Assembly (NCBI GenBank): GCA_964412015.1
Contig: CAYPMO010000002.1
Location: forward strand, 162,862 to 226,861
Reading direction: 5' to 3'
Origin: SZUA-318 sp964412015
GTDB taxonomy: Bacteria > Gemmatimonadota > Gemmatimonadetes > Longimicrobiales > Gaopeijiaceae
DNA length: 64,000 nucleotides
In this document: in pieces, positions 26,833-35,846 of the stretch
How positions within the stretch are numbered: position 1 is the first letter of the stretch
Layout: the number at the start of each line of letters is the position of its first letter
Translations under genes and position numbers: made by a program
The notes under the pieces: generated by a model
Database searches by the model: none
The model's input: only the letters and a program-made list of their open reading frames with translations
Told to the model about the DNA's origin: nothing

Positions 26833-28620
26833 TCAGAACGGAAAGAACACCGGGATGATCAGGGTCGCGACGATCGCCAGCAGAAGGCTGAGGGGCGTCC
26901 CCACGCGGACGAAATCGAGGAAGGTGTATCCGCCAGGCCCGTAGATGAAGGTGTTGGTCTGATAGCCGATCGGCGTCATGAAGCTGTTCGATGCAGCGAG
27001 CATGGTGGCGACGACGAAGGGCAGGGGAGAGACCTGGAGCGAGTTCGCGATGGCGACGGCGACGGGCGCAATGACGACAGCCGTCGCGTTGTTGCTGATG
27101 ACGGCGGTCAGCAGGGCCGTCAGAACATAAAGCCCGGCGAGAGTGCCGTGAGTTCCGAGCACGTCCGCAGTGTGCAGTAGCAGGGCAGCCGTATAGTCGG
27201 CGGCGCCGGAGGTTTGCATGGCAAGACCGAGCGGGATGATGCCGCCGAGCAGCACGATCACCATCCAGTCGATGTCCCGGTAGGCCTCGTCCGGGCGAAC
27301 GCAACCGGTGAGAACCATGGCGATCGCGCCGAGAAGTGCCGACACGACGATGGAGAGCACGTCGAAGGCGGCGAGCAGCACGACGGCCAGGAGGATGGCG
27401 AGGGCGAGGGGCTGCCGACCCACGCGGCGCGCGGGAAGTTCGAGGGAGCCGAGAAGGGAGAAATCACCACCACGGTGAAGCACCTCCAGCGTTTCGGAAG
27501 GTCCCTGGACCAGCAGGATGTCGCCGGCTTCCAGCGGAATCGTGCCGAGGGCGGCTTGGATCGGTGAGCCATGCCTCTGCAGCGCCAGCACGTTCAGGCC
27601 ATAACGGGCGCGGAATCCGAGGTCCCGCAAGGACCGGCCGATGACGCGCGAGCGAGGAGGAACCATGACCTCGGCGAGATCGGGCTCCTCGCCTTCTTCG
27701 AAGATCTCGGCACGGGTGCCGGCGATCCGCAGCCCGGCGTTCTTCTCGAGATTCGCGATATCGGTGACTTTGCCTTCGACCACGAGAACGTCGCCCGCCT
27801 CGATCCGGGTCGATGCGAGAGGCAGCGGGATACGCTGCTCACCGCGCCGGATGCTGACGACCTGGAGGCCGAGCCGCTCACCGATCCGGCTTTCACCGAG
27901 CATGCGGCCGGCTATGGGCCCATCGGCCGCCACGACGACAGCCGTGAGGTAGTCCCTCAGCTCGTACCGATGGACGAGACTTGAGGGAGCCTTCCGATGC
28001 GGAGCCAGCCACCGCCCGACCGTGAGCAGGTATGCCAAGCCGATGGCGGCCAGAACGGCGGCGGGGGGCGTGATGGTGAACAGGCCGAACCGTTCCACGC
28101 CCAGATCGATGACGAGCGCCGCGACGAGCAGGTTCGTGCTCGTCCCGATGAGCGTGAGCGTGCCGCCGAGCTGACTGCCGAACGATACGGGCATCAGCAG
28201 CCGCGATGATGCGATGCCGCACCGACGCGCAAAGCCGACCACCACGGGCAGCAGCACGATCACGACTGGCGTGTTGTTGATGAAGGCGCTGGCAGGCAAC
28301 GTGAACGCGAGGAGCACGAGCAGAAAGCGGGTTTCACTGTCGCCTGCGAGCCGCGCGACCCAGGCCCCGAGCCGGTCGATGAACCCGGTTCGCGCGAGGC
28401 CGCCCGCGAGCGCCATCATGAGCGCGACGGTGGCCGTCGCCTCGTTCGAGAAGCCCGCCAGACCCTCCTGTGGTGAGACGAGACCGGACAGGACGACGAC
28501 CGCCATCACGACGAGCGCGACGACGTCGACGCGTACGCGATTCCACGCGAAGAGGGCAACCGCGCCGACGGCGATCCCGAGGGTCAGCAGGATTTCCGGG
28601 GTGAGGTCGGGGCGATCCAT
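26833..28620 (-). CDS. SLC13/DASS-family transporter with two TrkA-C domains
   Basis: A 595-residue membrane protein: five or six N-terminal TM helices with the SLC13 hairpin motif ASAFINNTPVVIVLLPV and GGTLTLIGTSTNLLV, two cytosolic TrkA-C (RCK-C) domains (about 215-285 and 305-372, each ending EAGDVLVVEG or EAGDILLVQG), then the second TM half with ISNNATAVVIAPVAVAIA and SFMTPIGYQTN. The paired SNT/NNT motifs bind sodium and substrate in DASS transporters of dicarboxylates or sulfate; the substrate is not decidable. The gene is monocistronic and divergent from padR/ADOP. The 240 bases to vapB hold only the vapBC promoter. Confidence 0.88.
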   Translation of the reverse strand: MDRPDLTPEILLTLGIAVGAVALFAWNRVRVDVVALVVMAVVVLSGLVSPQEGLAGFSNEATATVALMMALAGGLARTGFIDRLGAWVARLAGDSETRFLLVLLAFTLPASAFINNTPVVIVLLPVVVGFARRCGIASSRLLMPVSFGSQLGGTLTLIGTSTNLLVAALVIDLGVERFGLFTITPPAAVLAAIGLAYLLTVGRWLAPHRKAPSSLVHRYELRDYLTAVVVAADGPIAGRMLGESRIGERLGLQVVSIRRGEQRIPLPLASTRIEAGDVLVVEGKVTDIANLEKNAGLRIAGTRAEIFEEGEEPDLAEVMVPPRSRVIGRSLRDLGFRARYGLNVLALQRHGSPIQAALGTIPLEAGDILLVQGPSETLEVLHRGGDFSLLGSLELPARRVGRQPLALAILLAVVLLAAFDVLSIVVSALLGAIAMVLTGCVRPDEAYRDIDWMVIVLLGGIIPLGLAMQTSGAADYTAALLLHTADVLGTHGTLAGLYVLTALLTAVISNNATAVVIAPVAVAIANSLQVSPLPFVVATMLAASNSFMTPIGYQTNTFIYGPGGYTFLDFVRVGTPLSLLLAIVATLIIPVFFPF

Positions 28621-28766
28621 GCCACTCCGCGGTCCGACACGGCGAGATTGCCGCGCCCGTGAGGTTACGGCCGCGTGCGGCGGCGCCGCCAGCCCTGCAG
28701 CGACGTGGTCGGACGGCCAGGGCGGGACGCTCTCGAAACCTCGAGCGTCCGAGCCGCGTACCTATG

Positions 28767-28792
28767 TTGGAGTGATACATGTCTCACTCCAA
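28767..28792. promoter_or_regulatory. Inverted repeat over the padR start (PadR operator)
   Basis: TTGGAGTGA (28767-28775) and TCACTCCAA (28784-28792) are perfect 9 bp arms around an 8-base centre containing the ATG. The central ATACATGT resembles the ATGT/ACAT core of known PadR sites. A -10-like TATGTT (28763-28768) lies immediately upstream, so PadR binding would block both the promoter and the start codon. Confidence 0.65.
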
Positions 28793-29138
28793 CCAACGAG
28801 CCACCGTGTTCAGTCCCGCCCTGAAGAAAGGGAGCGCCGAGCTTCTCATCCTCTCGCTCCTCGAGAAGGGGCGCCTCCACGGCTACGAGATCGGCAAGCT
28901 CATCGAGAGGCGCTCGGGAGGCCGTCTGAGCTTCCACGCGTCCTCCCTCTACCCGGTCCTCTTCCGCATGGAGAAACGTCGCTGGATCCGGGGCACGTGG
29001 GTGGAACGTGAGGGAGAGCGACGGCGGCGTTTCTACGCTCTCACCGACAAGGGGATGGACGCCCTCGCGGCTCAACGGGAGTCCTGGCGGGAGTTCACCG
29101 TGGCCGTGAACCTGGTCGTGGAGCCGAGCCATGCGTGA
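28779..29138 (+). CDS. PadR-family transcriptional regulator
   Basis: A 119-residue PadR protein: FSPALKKGSAELLILSLLEK, GRLHGYEIGKLIERRSGG, FHASSLYPVLFRMEKRRWI, RRRRFYALTDKGMDALAA. It overlaps the ADOP permease by 8 bases (the permease ATG lies inside its last codons). The palindrome across its own start suggests autoregulation together with the permease. PadR regulators of this class usually respond to a small toxic or signalling molecule; the ligand is unknown. Confidence 0.9.
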   Translation: MSHSNQRATVFSPALKKGSAELLILSLLEKGRLHGYEIGKLIERRSGGRLSFHASSLYPVLFRMEKRRWIRGTWVEREGERRRRFYALTDKGMDALAAQRESWREFTVAVNLVVEPSHA

Positions 29139-31911
29139 CTGGAACCGGTACGTGCGTGAGCATCTCCCGTCCGAGGCCCTCCGGGTCGAGTCGGTCACCG
29201 AGATCCACGAGGAGATCGCGGACCACCTGGAAGACACGTACTCCGAGGCCCTGGCCCGCGGAGCCACCGAGGCCGAGGCCGAGGCGCTCGCCTTGGCGGA
29301 GGTGGAGGACTGGGAGCGCCTGGCCGCCCACATCCTCCGGACGCGGAAGGGGGCGGCACCGTCCCCGGCCAACGAGCGCGCGGAGGCCGTGGAGGAGGCG
29401 CTGAGGAACCGAGGCACCGGCTGGATCCGCGTCGCCGACATCGTCCAGGAGATGCGCTTCACCTTCCGGCGTCTCCGTCGGGCTCCCGGGTTCACCTCGG
29501 TGGTCCTTCTCACCCTGGGCGTGGGCATCGGCGCCACGACGGCGGTCTTCAGCGTGGTGAAGGGGGTCCTCCTCGACCCCCTCCCGTACGATGACGCCGG
29601 CCAGCTCGTCTCGGTCTGGAACGCCGCGCCGGCCATGGGGGAGGACCAGCTCCCTCAATCGCTGGCGGTGAACGCGATCTACGAGGACGAAGCGCGGGGC
29701 TTCGAGGACGTAGGGATCTGGTATCCCCAGAACGTGCCGGTCCTGTCCGCCGAGACCCCGGAGGAGCTCTCGGCCATCAGCGTCACCGACGGCACGCTGC
29801 GGGCTCTGAGGGTCCAGCCGTTCCTGGGGCATCTCTTCACCCGGGAGGACATCGAGAGCGGCTCCCCCCTGACAGTCATCCTCTCCCACCGGTACTGGGT
29901 GGACCGCATGGGCGCGGACCCGAATGTCGTGGGACGTACGGTTACGGTTTGGCAGAGCCCCTACGAGGTCATCGGCGTGCTGCCCCGGAGCTTCCGGCTG
30001 ATGGACCGGGATCCCGACCTCTACTTGCCGCTCCGCTACAACCGGTCCAGCCTCACCGTCTCGAGCTTCGTCTTCCACAGCCTGGCCCGCCTCCGGGACG
30101 GCGTCTCGCAGGAGGAGGCGCTGGCGGAGATGGCTCGCGTCGTCCCCCTGGCCCCGGAGCGGTACCCCGGTGGCGTGACAGCTCAGCAGCTGGAGGAGAT
30201 GGGGGCAAGGCCGGTCCTGCATCCTCTCAAGGAGGATCTCGTGGGAGGGGTGAGGAGCGTTCTCTGGGTGGTCCTGGGGGGCGTCGGCATCATCCTCCTC
30301 GTAGCCTGCGCCAACGTAGCGAACCTCCTCCTCGTGCGCTCCGAGGCAGGGGGCCGGGCAGTGGCGATCCAGACGGCCCTGGGGGCCGGCTGGAGCCGGC
30401 TCGTCGCCCGCTTCCTCACGGAGAGCGGGACGCTGGCCGCCCTGGGGGGCGCCCTCGGCCTGGCGATCGCCTATGGAGGCCTCGAGCTCCTGCGAGTGGT
30501 GGGACCTGCCGAGCTGCCCAGGCTCCACGACGTGACCCTGAACCCGGCGGTTCTCCTCTTCGCGGTCGCGGTGTCCGGCGTCGTGGGCCTGACCGTGGGA
30601 CTCCTTCCCCTGGCCCGGGCCTGGGCCTCGGACCCGGTGACGGCCCTGAGCGAGGGCGACCGCAGCCTCGGAGGCGGCCGGGCCTCGAATCGGGCCCGAA
30701 ACACCCTCGTTGTGGTTCAGCTCGCCCTGGCCCTGGTCCTCCTCGTGGGATCGGGCCTGATGATCCGCAGCTTCGTCGGCCTCATGCACGTGGCGCCGGG
30801 GTACTCGGACCCCGACCATCTCCTGACCTTCCGGTTGGGAATCGACGCGGACGACATGGCGAACTGGGAGGACCAGGTGGCCAGTGCCCACGAGCGCCTG
30901 GCACAGCGGGTCGCCGAGATCCCCGGCGTCACCTCGGTGGGCCTGAGCTCCTCGGTCCCCATGGACGGGCGTGGGGGATTCGATCCCGTCTTCGTGGAGG
31001 ACTTCCCCCTGGCAACAGGGCAGCAGGCGCCCATACGACGCTTCAAGTGGCTGGGTGGCGGATACGCCACGGCCATCGGCAATCCGGTTCTCGCCGGCAG
31101 AGCCATCAGTTGGGAGGACATCCGCCATCACGCCCGGGTGGTCATGATCACCGAGGACATTGCCCGGGAGTACTGGGGTGATCCGGAACAAGCGGTGGGG
31201 CGCCGCATCTCCACGGGTTTCACGCCGGGAGATTGGCGGGAGATCGTCGGCGTCGTGGGGAACGTCCGCGACGACGGCATCGAACAGGACCCCGTGGGCA
31301 TCGTGTACTGGCCCATGGTCATGGACGGGTTCTGGTCCGAGACGCGGGGAGATGCCCCGTTCGTGCAGCAGACCATGACCTACGTGGTCCGGAGTCCCCG
31401 GGTGGGGACCCCCGGGTTCCTGGACGAGGTGCGGGACGTGGTGCAGGCCGCGTGCCCCACCGAGCCCCTGGGGAGCGTCCGGACCATGGAGAGCCTCCAG
31501 CGGGACTCCATGGCGCGGACGTCGTTCACCCTGGTGATGCTGGCCCTCGCCGCCGCTGTGGCGCTCCTTCTGGGCGCCGTCGGGACGTACGGGGTCGTCT
31601 CGTACGTCGTGGGCCGGCGAACCCGCGAGTTGGGCATACGCATGGCCATGGGTGCGGACCCCGGAGCCGTGACCGGGATGGTGCTGAGGCAGGGCCTCGT
31701 GCTGGCCCTGGTGGGCGTCGGCGTCGGCCTCGGCCTGGCGGCGGTGGCCACCCGCCTCATGGGCGGTATCCTCTTCGGCGTGAGCCCTCTGGATCCGCTG
31801 ACCTACCTCCTGGTGGCCGTGGTACTCCCCGGCGTCGCACTCCTGGCGACGTATCTCCCCGCCCGGAGAGCAGCCGCGTTGGATCCGTCGGTGGCCCTCA
31901 GGTCGGAGTGA
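29131..31911 (+). CDS. ADOP-type MacB/FtsX-domain ABC permease
   Basis: A 926-residue permease, intact. An N-terminal cytosolic helical region (HLPSEALRVESVTEIHEEIADHL, TEAEAEALALAEVEDWERL) typical of ADOPs precedes the first TM helix (FTSVVLLTLGVGIGATTAVF), a MacB periplasmic domain, three TM helices of the first FtsX domain (LLVACANVANLLLVRSE), a second periplasmic domain and a second FtsX domain (YVVGRRTRELGIRMAMGADPG) ending ALDPSVALRSE. The family extrudes substrates with a separate ATPase, which is not encoded here. It is co-transcribed with padR and is the only undamaged ADOP gene in the window. Confidence 0.92.
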   Translation: MRDWNRYVREHLPSEALRVESVTEIHEEIADHLEDTYSEALARGATEAEAEALALAEVEDWERLAAHILRTRKGAAPSPANERAEAVEEALRNRGTGWIRVADIVQEMRFTFRRLRRAPGFTSVVLLTLGVGIGATTAVFSVVKGVLLDPLPYDDAGQLVSVWNAAPAMGEDQLPQSLAVNAIYEDEARGFEDVGIWYPQNVPVLSAETPEELSAISVTDGTLRALRVQPFLGHLFTREDIESGSPLTVILSHRYWVDRMGADPNVVGRTVTVWQSPYEVIGVLPRSFRLMDRDPDLYLPLRYNRSSLTVSSFVFHSLARLRDGVSQEEALAEMARVVPLAPERYPGGVTAQQLEEMGARPVLHPLKEDLVGGVRSVLWVVLGGVGIILLVACANVANLLLVRSEAGGRAVAIQTALGAGWSRLVARFLTESGTLAALGGALGLAIAYGGLELLRVVGPAELPRLHDVTLNPAVLLFAVAVSGVVGLTVGLLPLARAWASDPVTALSEGDRSLGGGRASNRARNTLVVVQLALALVLLVGSGLMIRSFVGLMHVAPGYSDPDHLLTFRLGIDADDMANWEDQVASAHERLAQRVAEIPGVTSVGLSSSVPMDGRGGFDPVFVEDFPLATGQQAPIRRFKWLGGGYATAIGNPVLAGRAISWEDIRHHARVVMITEDIAREYWGDPEQAVGRRISTGFTPGDWREIVGVVGNVRDDGIEQDPVGIVYWPMVMDGFWSETRGDAPFVQQTMTYVVRSPRVGTPGFLDEVRDVVQAACPTEPLGSVRTMESLQRDSMARTSFTLVMLALAAAVALLLGAVGTYGVVSYVVGRRTRELGIRMAMGADPGAVTGMVLRQGLVLALVGVGVGLGLAAVATRLMGGILFGVSPLDPLTYLLVAVVLPGVALLATYLPARRAAALDPSVALRSE

Positions 31912-31924
31912 CGGAGGCGGGGGA

Positions 31925-32335
31925 TCAGAGAGGCGCGTGCATCACCGAAGCGCCTTTGAGCTCCATGATGAGTTGCCGCACGGCTTCGTTCGCCGCTCCG
32001 GTCTTCGCGACGTGCTTGATCCCCGCTCTGTCCAGGGCCCGGAGCAGGTTCGGCCCGAACCGCTCGGCGATGAAGTGCGTCACCCCCTGCTGCTGCAGGT
32101 TGAGGGCCACTTGCGGACCGGCCTGCCGGGCTCCGAGACCTCGGTTTTCGACGACCTCCACGAGCTCACCATTCTCATCGAACAGCAGGATGTAGGGCGC
32201 GCGCGCCGCCTCCGTGCTGATCGTCGCGTCTGCCGCCGTTCCGCTGGAGGCCACCCCGATCCTCACGGGACCGGTAGCCGCGCCGAGAATCGGCAGGAGA
32301 GCGATCGCGGCGAGACCGAGAATGCCCCTTCTCAT
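31925..32335 (-). CDS. Exported NifX/MTH1175-like (dinitrogenase cofactor-fold) protein
   Basis: A 136-residue protein; ATG 32335 follows AAGGAGC. A signal peptide (GLAAIALLPILGAATG) precedes a domain reading RIGVASSGTAADATISTEAA, YILLFDENGELVEVVENRG, ALNLQQQGVTHFIAERFGPN and AGIKHVAKTGAANEAVRQL. This is the dinitrogenase iron-molybdenum cofactor domain shared by NifX, NafY and MTH1175. Relatives are mostly cytosolic, so the signal peptide is unusual. No nitrogenase gene is near; the role is unknown. Confidence 0.75.
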   Translation of the reverse strand: MRRGILGLAAIALLPILGAATGPVRIGVASSGTAADATISTEAARAPYILLFDENGELVEVVENRGLGARQAGPQVALNLQQQGVTHFIAERFGPNLLRALDRAGIKHVAKTGAANEAVRQLIMELKGASVMHAPL

Positions 32336-32452
32336 GATCCGCTCCTTCTGTACGTGGATGACTCCTTCCAAGTAAGGATACCCTACGGCGTTCCCGAGGC
32401 CACACTTCGACCCCGACTTCGCCAAGAGCGCTGCGGTGCGCGGTGCCCGGTC

Positions 32453-33685
32453 CTAGCGTCCCAAATATCTCATCACCGCCAGCAGCCACGCCTCGCGGAA
32501 GAACGTGCTGGAGGGCGACAGTTGGAGGTCGCTGTGCATCGTGCCGACGTTGGTCAGCATGACCAGCACGATGTCGGTCCCCTCCAGCCAATACATCCCA
32601 GCCGTGAAGCCCAGCGTCCCGCCGCTGTGTCCCAGAGCGGCGTAGTCCCCGTAGTAGTTCTCGGTCCTGGAGATGCCTTGCATGTATTGGCCGCGGCCGC
32701 CGCGGGGCTCCCGGGGAGGGTAGTACCTGAGGTACTCCCGGTGCATCTCGGGTCCCAGCAGCTCGCCGTCGCGCAACGCCTGTGCCCAGCGCACGAGATC
32801 GGTCGCCGAGGTGACGATCCCGCCTGCGGTCCACTCGGGTGACAGGTTACCCGCCGTCGACTCGACGAGGTAGGGACGGATCTCGGGAAAGCCACGATGG
32901 ACGCCGGCGACCTCCTGGAAGCGGGGAGTCGCATAATGGTAGTGGTGCACGTAGCCACCCGGGACCTCCTCGAACGACTCGAGGAACGTGTCCTGGAGCC
33001 CGAGGGGCTCGAGCAGACGGGAGCGTATCTCCGTCGCCGCGTCGTTGCCCGTGACGGCTTCGATGATGAGACCGAGGAGCGTGTAGTTGGTGTTCGAGTA
33101 GGAATAGCGTTCGCCCGGCTCGTTCGTCGCGGGCAGCAGGTCGCCGGTGCAGTATTCGAGGGTCTCGGTCTTCCCCCACACGCGCCCCAGCTCCATCCGG
33201 TCACCACGTCCCGCGCGGATCCAGTCCTCCTGGAACTCCCAGGTGGGGATTCCGCTCTGGTGGTTGAGCAGCTGACGCAGCGTCGCGTCGCCGGTGTTGG
33301 GAACCGCCCGAACGATCTCGAGGTCGAGATAGTCCTGTGGCGTCCTGTCCAGGTCGACCTTGCCTTCCTCGACGAGCTGTAGGATGACCGTGGCCACGAA
33401 GGTCTTGGTGATGCTCCCGACACCGAATCGGTCGTCGATCTCCACCGGAGCTTGTCGGGAAATGTCGCTGTAGCCGGCCGTGCCGGCCCAGGCCAGGGAG
33501 TCCCCGAGGCCGACGGCGACGGAGATGCCCGGTATCCCCATGGCGATGCCCGTGACGAGGGCCTGCTCGAGCACGCGCTCGTCGCCCGGACGCACACGTT
33601 GGGCGACGGCGTCCGCGCACGCCGCGCTGAACAGGAGGGTGAGCGTGGACAGGCGGGCAACCGCTCTCAGTCGCCGTGCGGTCAT
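32453..33685 (-). CDS. Serine beta-lactamase-like hydrolase (class C/esterase family)
   Basis: A 410-residue exported protein. The ATG at 33685 follows GGGGAG; the signal peptide is RLSTLTLLFSAACADAVAQ. Catalytic motifs: SITK (Ser91-Lys94), YSN (Tyr196-Asn198) and HSGG in the last quarter. The LDRTPQDYL and LRQLLNHQSGIP segments place it in the beta-lactamase/DD-peptidase superfamily, family XII-type. It may be an esterase, D-aminopeptidase or carboxypeptidase; nothing shows that it degrades antibiotics. It is monocistronic and divergent from lspA. Confidence 0.87.
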   Translation of the reverse strand: MTARRLRAVARLSTLTLLFSAACADAVAQRVRPGDERVLEQALVTGIAMGIPGISVAVGLGDSLAWAGTAGYSDISRQAPVEIDDRFGVGSITKTFVATVILQLVEEGKVDLDRTPQDYLDLEIVRAVPNTGDATLRQLLNHQSGIPTWEFQEDWIRAGRGDRMELGRVWGKTETLEYCTGDLLPATNEPGERYSYSNTNYTLLGLIIEAVTGNDAATEIRSRLLEPLGLQDTFLESFEEVPGGYVHHYHYATPRFQEVAGVHRGFPEIRPYLVESTAGNLSPEWTAGGIVTSATDLVRWAQALRDGELLGPEMHREYLRYYPPREPRGGRGQYMQGISRTENYYGDYAALGHSGGTLGFTAGMYWLEGTDIVLVMLTNVGTMHSDLQLSPSSTFFREAWLLAVMRYLGR

Positions 33686-33928
33686 CGTATCGTCTCCCCG
33701 CTGCGCGTCCGGGCTCGAGGTGTGCCCGCCGCCAGCATGATCCATGGTGCTCGAAGGGTACGTTATCACGACGGGCGAACAAGGCGGCGGACCAACCTGA
33801 GCGTTTCGGCAGGGCGGCTCGGGCCGACGAGATCCGCGAGGATCGGCCGCGGGAACGAAGGCGCCACTTCACCTGTACTTGGCACAGCCGCGATGCACGT
33901 GCCAGACTTGAGGGATTGCCGCCGCAGC

Positions 33929-34504
33929 ATGGTCTTCCGACTTCCCACGCCCGAGACCCGAGTGCGCCCGAAGCTCACGATCTTCAGCGTCGTCTTCCCC
34001 ATCGTGATCGTGCTGGACTTCATCACGAAACGGTGGGCGCTCGACGCACTCGGCTCCGAACGCGGAGAGCTTCTGGGCGGGCTCATCCCCCTCACCCTGG
34101 CGTTCAACAAGGGAGCGGCGTTCGGGATCCGCGTGGGCGACGATTCGCGCTGGCTGTTCGTGCCCATCACGGTCGCGGCGCTCGGGCTTCTGGCGTACAT
34201 CCTCGTCCAGACGGCCCGCAAGGACCACCCCAGGATCCTCGCCATATCGCTGGTGATTTCCGGTGCCGTGGGAAATCTCTACGACCGGGTGCGCTGGAGT
34301 GGTGGCGTGGTGGACTTCATCGGCCCCATCGATCTGGGCATCTACGACTTCCCGATCTTCAACGTGGCCGACATCGCGATCACGTGCGGGGCCATCCTGT
34401 TGGCCTATTCGTTCCTGCTGGAGGAGAGGGCGGAAAAGGCGACAAGCGAAACCGCCGTCGCAGCTGCCGAGGCGAAGGACGGGAAACCGGAGCCGGCACC
34501 TTAG
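33929..34504 (+). CDS. lspA: Lipoprotein signal peptidase (signal peptidase II)
   Basis: A 191-residue inner-membrane aspartyl protease that cleaves prolipoproteins before the lipidated Cys. Four TM helices; catalytic Asp residues in GNLYDRVRW and FNVADIAI; conserved FNKGAAFGI. The start is ambiguous: ATG 33929 gives a normal length, and ATG 33893 adds 12 residues; neither has a strong ribosome-binding site. A charged Ala/Glu-rich tail of ~30 residues after the last helix is longer than usual. The many lipoproteins in this window are its likely substrates. Confidence 0.88.
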   Translation: MVFRLPTPETRVRPKLTIFSVVFPIVIVLDFITKRWALDALGSERGELLGGLIPLTLAFNKGAAFGIRVGDDSRWLFVPITVAALGLLAYILVQTARKDHPRILAISLVISGAVGNLYDRVRWSGGVVDFIGPIDLGIYDFPIFNVADIAITCGAILLAYSFLLEERAEKATSETAVAAAEAKDGKPEPAP

Positions 34505-34543
34505 CTCCGGGGTCACTCCGGAGCTCCGGGGTCACTCCGGAGC
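34503..34543. terminator. Tandem duplicated 19 bp hairpins between lspA and the CNNM gene
   Basis: Two exact head-to-tail copies of AGCTCCGGGGTCACTCCGG (34503-34521 and 34522-34540), followed by AGC. Each copy can fold GCTCCGG-N7-CCGGAGC. The first begins in the lspA stop codon, and the second contains the stop of the convergent CNNM gene. A duplicated bidirectional terminator is the natural reading. Confidence 0.65.
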
Positions 34544-35767
34544 AATCGACACGAAGAGCAGATAGTCGATCCGGCGACCCCGCATCTTGGCCACGCGCAG
34601 GATGCCGGTACCCACGTCGACCTCGTCCCCCAGCACCGGGATCCGGTTCAGCCTCCCGAACACGAAGCCACCCAGCGAGTCGTAGCCTTCCTCCTCGTCC
34701 TCCGTAGGCGTGAAGCCGAGGCGCTCGCTCGCCTCCCGCAGCGGCACGCCACCCCAGATCCGCACCTTGCCGCCGGGCAACTCCTGAAAATCCTGGGGCT
34801 CGTCCTGCTCGTGCTCGTCCTGGATCTCCCCGATGATCTCCTCGATGAGGTCCTCGAGCGTGACGAGTCCGGCCGTCCCCCCGAACTCGTCCACGACGAT
34901 CGCCAGCTTCACACGCTGCGCTCGCATCTCCGGGATCAGGTCTTCGACGGGCTTCGACGCGGGAGCGAACGGCACGGGGCGCACGACGTCCCGAATGTAC
35001 GTTTCGCCGTTCCTGCTGGCCTTCCAGAGGTCACGGGCGAGCAGAACGCCCACGATGTGGTCCAGGGTACCCTCGTACACCGGCACCCTGAGGTGTCCCT
35101 CGCCCACCATGAGCGCAATCGCCTGCTCGATGGTCGCGTCGATGGGCACCGCCACAATGTCGGTGCGGGGCGTCATGACCTCGCCCACGGAAACCTCGTC
35201 GAGCCGGATGACATTGCTCACGACCTGCCACTCTTCCTCGTCGAGTGTCCCCTCACGGCGTCCGATCTCGGCCAGGACCTCGAGCTCGGCGCGGCTGACC
35301 GTAAGGCGCTCCTTCTTGGGTGTGAGCACCCGGGCGAACAGGCCCAACGGAACCAGGATCGGTTTCATGACCAGGATCATCGCGCGCAGGACGTAGGCCG
35401 ACGGCGCCGCGAGATGCCTCCAGTAGGTGGCTCCTACGGTCTTGGGCACGATCTCCGTGAACAGCAGGATCACGAGCGTGAGTACCGCGGAGAAGACCCC
35501 GATCCAGGCGCTCCCGAACACCTGCGCCGCCATGGCCCCACCCATGCTCGCTCCGACCGTGTGCGCGATCGTGTTCAGAGTGAGGATCGCCGCGATGGGC
35601 TCGTCCACGTGCTTGCGGGCCGCCGCCAGCCAGTCTCCCGCCCACTCGCCACGCTCCTGCATGAGCGCCACGTGGGAGTGGGTGACCGACAGGAACACCG
35701 CTTCCAGGATCGAGCAGAGGAACGAAATCGTCAGCGCCGTGCCCAGGACCCAGATCAGCGTGGCCAT
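34532..35767 (-). CDS. CNNM/CorC-family protein with CBS pair
   Basis: A 411-residue membrane protein: DUF21/CNNM TM domain (ISFLCSILEAVFLSVTHSHV, TIAHTVGASMGGAMAA, FTEIVPKTVGATYW), a CBS pair (VMTPRTDIVAVPIDATIEQA, LRVPVYEGTLDHIVGVLLARD, KLAIVVDEFGGTAGLVTLED) and a C-terminal CorC_HlyC domain (YDSLGGFVFGRLNRIPVLGDEV). This family exports Mg2+ or other divalent cations. The start is taken as the ATG giving MATLIWVLG; a GTG 14 codons upstream is possible. It is convergent with lspA. Confidence 0.88.
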   Translation of the reverse strand: MATLIWVLGTALTISFLCSILEAVFLSVTHSHVALMQERGEWAGDWLAAARKHVDEPIAAILTLNTIAHTVGASMGGAMAAQVFGSAWIGVFSAVLTLVILLFTEIVPKTVGATYWRHLAAPSAYVLRAMILVMKPILVPLGLFARVLTPKKERLTVSRAELEVLAEIGRREGTLDEEEWQVVSNVIRLDEVSVGEVMTPRTDIVAVPIDATIEQAIALMVGEGHLRVPVYEGTLDHIVGVLLARDLWKASRNGETYIRDVVRPVPFAPASKPVEDLIPEMRAQRVKLAIVVDEFGGTAGLVTLEDLIEEIIGEIQDEHEQDEPQDFQELPGGKVRIWGGVPLREASERLGFTPTEDEEEGYDSLGGFVFGRLNRIPVLGDEVDVGTGILRVAKMRGRRIDYLLFVSIAPE

Positions 35768-35846
35768 GCGCGAAAGGTCGTCCGGCTCGGTGGACGTCCA
35801 CAAGTCCACCGCGTCGGCGTCCGCGGCCTGGATCCCCGGGCGGCGG

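Noticed and set aside
32453..33685. Antibiotic-resistance beta-lactamase
   Set aside because: SxxK/YxN/HSG motifs define a broad superfamily of esterases and peptidases; nothing points to antibiotic hydrolysis.
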